From Gordonia humi (GTDB taxonomy: Bacteria > Actinomycetota > Actinomycetes > Mycobacteriales > Mycobacteriaceae), in assembly GCF_014197435.1 (NCBI RefSeq), contig NZ_JACIFP010000002.1:1-64000 (forward strand): 64,000 nt of DNA, written 5' to 3'. Position 1 is the stretch's first letter, and each line of letters begins with the position of its first letter. The notes beneath the pieces were generated by a model that saw nothing but the letters and a program-made list of their open reading frames with translations, was not told where the DNA came from and did no database searches. Below are positions 61,082 to 64,000 of the stretch, piece by piece. A program made the translations under genes and the position numbers.

Positions 61082-61945
61082 ATGCCTGCGCCCAAGCCCT
61101 GGTCACGAAAGACGATGTACCGCACATTCCTTGAGGAATATCAGGAAAAGTGGTCGGAGTACTTCACCTTCAAGCGCGAGGACGGCATCCTCGAGATGCG
61201 GATGCACACTGAGCATGATTCGGCGAAGTGGAGCCTGGAGCTGCACCGGGCGTTCATCCCAGCTCTGGCTGACGTGGGCCACGACCCCGACAACGAGATC
61301 CTCATCTTCTCGGGCACAGGGGCGAAGTTCCTGGACTCGATGGATCCCGAGGGCTGGGAGCGTTACGGCTTTCGCGAGCCGATGACCTTCGACAAAGGTT
61401 ATGACTTCTGGTACAAGGACCAGGTACACGAGCCGTTCGCGTTCCTGAACCTGGAGATTCCGGTCATTGCGGCGATCAACGGGCCGTTCTTCATCCACCA
61501 GGAATTGGCTCTACTCAACGACATCGTCATCGCCTCGGAGAGCACGACGATGGCCGACGGCCACTACACGGGGATGGGCATCGTGCCCGGCGACGGTGTT
61601 CAGACCGTCTTCCGTGAGCTCATGGGTATCAACCGGGCCAAGCACTTCTTGCTGACTGGCCAGGAGATGTCCGCCAAGGAACTGCTCGATCTGGGCCTGA
61701 TCGGTGAGGTGGTCCCCGACAGCGAGCTGCTCGATCGAGCGTGGGAGATCGCTCGCACCATCTTTAAGCCGCGCGCGCGGTCAACTCGGGTCATGGCGCG
61801 CGCCCTCTTCGTGCAGCCCTGGCGCGAACTTCTGGTCCGCGAACTGCCGTCGGGAATGGCCAATGAATGCTGGGGCACCCACGGCTACTGGGGCATGGCA
61901 GAGGAGAACTACGACATCGAAAACCTTAAGGGTGACTCGAAATGA
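61082..61945 (+). CDS. Crotonase-superfamily beta-diketone hydrolase (6-oxocamphor hydrolase-like)
   Basis: 287 residues of the crotonase fold with oxyanion-hole segments FSGTGAKFLDS (about residue 76) and EIPVIAAINGPFF (about 125). The later region follows 6-oxocamphor hydrolase rather than enoyl-CoA hydratases: NGPFFIHQEL keeps the His (residue 139, OCH His122), DGHYTGMGIVPGDG keeps the Asp (residue 171, OCH Asp154), with a His at 161 one position from OCH His145; FLLTGQEMSAKELLDLGLIGEVV also fits. Such enzymes cleave cyclic beta-diketones by a retro-Claisen reaction without CoA. Plain enoyl-CoA hydratase is the alternative. Confidence 0.75.
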   Translation: MPAPKPWSRKTMYRTFLEEYQEKWSEYFTFKREDGILEMRMHTEHDSAKWSLELHRAFIPALADVGHDPDNEILIFSGTGAKFLDSMDPEGWERYGFREPMTFDKGYDFWYKDQVHEPFAFLNLEIPVIAAINGPFFIHQELALLNDIVIASESTTMADGHYTGMGIVPGDGVQTVFRELMGINRAKHFLLTGQEMSAKELLDLGLIGEVVPDSELLDRAWEIARTIFKPRARSTRVMARALFVQPWRELLVRELPSGMANECWGTHGYWGMAEENYDIENLKGDSK

Positions 61946-61998
61946 CTCGGCTGCACCACACCAATATTCGGATCGTTGACCCGGTTCGATCGTTGCAG
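61942..61998 (+). pseudogene. 5' fragment of a VOC/glyoxalase-fold gene
   Basis: ATG 61942 overlaps the hydrolase stop (ATGA) and reads MTRLHHTNIRIVDPVRSLQ, the usual first strand and helix of VOC proteins, before ISa copy 2 cuts it at 61999. The rest is missing. Confidence 0.65.
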
Positions 61999-62030
61999 GG
62001 GGCTGATGCACGGTTAGGTGACACGGTTAG

Positions 62031-62891
62031 TCACGCGGCCTGAGGGGCCTCGTGGTTGATGATTGTCTCGAATTCGATGGGGGTCAATCTGCCGAGGCGG
62101 TCTTGTCGTCTGCGGCGGTGGTAGGTGCGTTCGATCCAGTGCACGATGGCGGCCCGGAGCTCGTCTCTGGTGGCCCAGGATCGGCGGTCGAGGACGTTGT
62201 TCTGTAGCAGTGAAAAGAAGCTCTCCATGGCCGCGTTGTCCCCGGCAGCGCCGACCCTTCCCATCGACCCGAGCATGCCGTGCCGGGTGATAGCCTTCTG
62301 CATCTTCTTCGAGCGAAATTGAGATCCTCTATCGCTGTGTAGGACGCAGCCTGTGACGTCGCCCCGCCTGGCGACGGCGCTGTTCAGTGCGGCCACGGCC
62401 AGGCAGGACTTCATCCTGGAGTCGATCGAATACCCGACGATGCGGCCCGAATAGACGTCCTTGATCGCGCACAGGTACAGCTTTCCCGCCGCCGTCCAGT
62501 GCTCGGTGATGTCGGTGAGCCACAGCTCGTTCGGGCCCACGGCGGCGAAGTCTCGCTCGACGAGATCGTCGTGCACGGGTGGGCCGGCCTTGCGATGCTT
62601 GCCGCGGCCCTTCTTGCTGATGGCACTGGTCCAGCCACCGGTTGAGCAGATTCGCCAGGCGGTGCGCCGGCACATCTTCTCGCCCGCGGTCTCAGCTTCA
62701 TCGGCCAGGTAGCGGTAGCCGAATTCCGGATCCTCTCGGTGCGCGTCGAACAGGGCGTTGGCCCGGTACGCCTCGGCGAGTTCGGCATCGGTGACCGGGT
62801 TCTTGAGCCATCGGTAGTAGGGCTGACGAGCGATCTTGAGTACCCGGCACGCCACCGTGACGGGGATGCCGTCAGCGGCGAGCTCGCTCAC
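62031..62891 (-). CDS. ISa copy 2 orfB, DDE transposase
   Basis: 286 residues, same as 7637-8497; intact. Confidence 0.92.
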   Translation of the reverse strand: MSELAADGIPVTVACRVLKIARQPYYRWLKNPVTDAELAEAYRANALFDAHREDPEFGYRYLADEAETAGEKMCRRTAWRICSTGGWTSAISKKGRGKHRKAGPPVHDDLVERDFAAVGPNELWLTDITEHWTAAGKLYLCAIKDVYSGRIVGYSIDSRMKSCLAVAALNSAVARRGDVTGCVLHSDRGSQFRSKKMQKAITRHGMLGSMGRVGAAGDNAAMESFFSLLQNNVLDRRSWATRDELRAAIVHWIERTYHRRRRQDRLGRLTPIEFETIINHEAPQAA

Positions 62892-63196
62892 GAGCGGGTA
62901 CCACCTTTTCCCGGCAGATTCGCCTGGGACAGGTAGGCAGCAGCGCGGCGCAGGACCTCGTTCTCCTGCTCCAGCAGTCGCACACGCCGCTTGGCCTCCC
63001 GGAGCTCCTGGGATGCCGCGGCGGTCGTGCCGGGCTTGATCCCGGCCTCCACGTCGGCCTTGCGAATCCACTTCTGCAACGTCATGGGATGGATACCGAA
63101 GTCGGCGGCGATCTGCTCGAGCGTCACACCGTCTTCACGATTCTGAGCGACGCGAACAACGTCGTCGCGGAACTCCTGGGGATAGGGCTTGGGCAC
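62888..63196 (-). CDS. ISa copy 2 orfA
   Basis: 102 residues, same as 7332-7640; 4-nt overlap with orfB. Confidence 0.9.
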   Translation of the reverse strand: MPKPYPQEFRDDVVRVAQNREDGVTLEQIAADFGIHPMTLQKWIRKADVEAGIKPGTTAAASQELREAKRRVRLLEQENEVLRRAAAYLSQANLPGKGGTRS

Positions 63197-63266
63197 AACA
63201 ACATCCTTCCAGGCCGCCCCGGCAGGGCAAGCCAGATCAGATGTCACCAACTCGTGCACCAGCCCC

Positions 63267-63491
63267 TACCTCGACTCGTGCTACGAGCAAGGCCAACTGG
63301 TGTGCTCAGGTCCTCAACACGATCGCACCGGCGGCATCCTCGTCGTGCGCGCCCCAACGCCAGAAGCTGCCAGGGCGATCATTGACGGCGATCCGCTGGT
63401 TATTGACGGGTGGGTGACCTATCGCCTGACTGGTTTCGCAGCCACCCGCGCATGGTCGTCTGAACTCACCGAGGTGGCACCCGCAACGTAG
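63267..63491 (+). pseudogene. YciI-like protein, 5'-truncated
   Basis: The frame from the ISa edge reads YLDSCYEQGQLVCSGPQ, then GGILVVRAPTPEAARAIIDGDPLVIDGWVTYRLTGF, which is the second half of the YciI fold (G-x-L-x-x-S-G-P and D-P-x-x-x-x-G motifs). The first part with the conserved His-Asp is gone. Stop TAG 63489-63491. Confidence 0.7.
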
Positions 63492-63560
63492 TAAACGCTC
63501 GATCGGCACGTCCGCTCGGTAGCAGTCAGCTCACTAGATACCCGCCGGGCGATGCACTCA

Positions 63561-64000
63561 TTACATCGCCGACGCCCGATCTACCGGTGCGTTCGACCGA
63601 CCATTGGTGCGGGTGTGGTTGGAGTAGCGAAGCTCGCTGGCGATAGCCACGGCAAGCGGGTCGGCCAGACGCAGCTGGGCCAGTTCCTGGTCGTCGAGGA
63701 AGGTCGTCCGCTGATGAGTGAGGTAGGCAGCCATGGCGGTGCGCGCCGCAACGGGATCGTGCGCAGCTATAGCCTTGGCGATCGCCTTGCGATCGGATTG
63801 AAACTTACGCGCTCGCTTCTGCCATGAACTTACACCTCGCTCCCGCATCACTTTGAGCTGCAGATGCAGAAGGATGTCGATCAAGAAGTGTTCAAGTTGG
63901 GATTGCAAGGGATTGTGTGCGGCTTGGGCCACCGCCACCTGGAACCCACCGATCGCGTCAATTAACGCGTCGATGGAGTCGAGTGTGCCGATCGCGTCCA
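63561..64000 (-). CDS. GntR-family regulator, C-terminal FCD domain (partial, leaves right edge)
   Basis: The frame is open to the right edge and encodes about 146 residues of a FadR-type FCD ligand domain: DSIDALIDAIGGFQVAVAQAAHNPLQSQLEHFLIDILLHL, then KAIAKAIAAHDPVAARTAMAAYLTHQ with His residues typical of the metal site (H in AAHNP, H in IAAHDP, H in YLTHQ). The N-terminal winged helix lies outside the window. It may control the hydrolase/oxidase genes through the CAAGTCACCA motifs. Confidence 0.75.
   Translation of the reverse strand, partial: DAIGTLDSIDALIDAIGGFQVAVAQAAHNPLQSQLEHFLIDILLHLQLKVMRERGVSSWQKRARKFQSDRKAIAKAIAAHDPVAARTAMAAYLTHQRTTFLDDQELAQLRLADPLAVAIASELRYSNHTRTNGRSNAPVDRASAM

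Larger units (their letters stand above)
61999..63266 (-). mobile_element. ISa copy 2, IS3 family (1268 bp)
   Basis: Inverted and, as far as I can see, identical to 7262-8529. The two sides belong to different genes (VOC 5' end, YciI-like 3' end) and there is no target duplication, so the flanks have been rearranged after insertion. Confidence 0.92.

Overview
The window is GC-rich, most of its promoters carry TetR-type palindromes, and it encodes two methyltransferases of the Mycobacteriales-typical LCMT/TIGR00027 type together with a CocE-like esterase, catabolic flavoenzymes and a plasmid rep/parAB block. This suggests a large catabolic plasmid of Rhodococcus, Gordonia or a relative; the host genus is an inference. 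The sequence is heavily worked over by insertion sequences (IS). Labels used here: ISa (IS3 family, 7262-8529 and inverted at 61999-63266), ISb (IS256, 8574-9972), ISc (IS30, 21597-23086), ISd (IS3, 30308-31674), ISe (IS3, 33268-36142 and inverted at 51777-54651), ISf (IS110, three copies at 34049-35621, 44164-45736 and 52298-53870), ISg (ISL3, 39191-40664 and inverted and split at 51630-55971), ISh (IS3, 43628-46550), ISi (ISL3, 50124-51576), and fragments ISj (38602-38787) and ISk (about 38788-40746).

Layout. 1-2.8 kb: ImmA/IrrE-like peptidase, membrane protein, methyltransferase. 2.9-7.1 kb: plasmid core with a putative replication initiator, a 59-residue HTH protein, parA, parB, four parS-like palindromes and a LexA-box-controlled two-gene operon. 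7.1-10 kb: a truncated nuclease gene, ISa and ISb. 10-13 kb: TetR and DHA2 efflux pump, then a siderophore-interacting protein. 13.5-26.2 kb: catabolic genes (PheA/TfdB-type hydroxylase, NmrA-like protein, citrate synthase 2-like enzyme, MaoC hydratase, quinone oxidoreductase, Fe-dependent alcohol dehydrogenase, acyl-CoA ligase), each group with its own TetR regulator. 26.2-41.2 kb: three copies, all damaged, of a three-gene module made of a tyrosine recombinase, a small XRE-like protein and a zinc-ribbon protein with a recombinase-like C-terminus lacking the catalytic tyrosine. 41-43 kb: a lower-GC island with a CocE/NonD hydrolase. 47-57.9 kb: an operon of amidohydrolase, NTF2-like protein and two paralogous FAD monooxygenases, the second split by a three-deep IS nest. 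58-62 kb: a serine hydrolase, a GlcD-like FAD oxidase and a 6-oxocamphor-hydrolase-like enzyme. 63.3-64 kb: a truncated YciI-like gene and the end of a GntR/FCD regulator.

Two things stand out. First, the IS110 element ISf sits at the same place, a CT inside the codons just after the first catalytic Asp of IS3-family orfB, in two unrelated IS3 elements. Its upstream non-coding region contains two regularly spaced pairs of short segments that match the target halves and its own end junction with the polarity expected of a bridge RNA. Second, the recombinase/XRE/zinc-ribbon trio recurs three times with the same order and overlaps, and one copy can be put back together in silico by removing nested insertions. 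Other reconstructions are equally exact: removing the insertions restores full-length open frames for FAD monooxygenase 2 (378 residues, the same as its paralog), the zinc-ribbon protein (496 residues) and the orfB genes of ISe and ISh.
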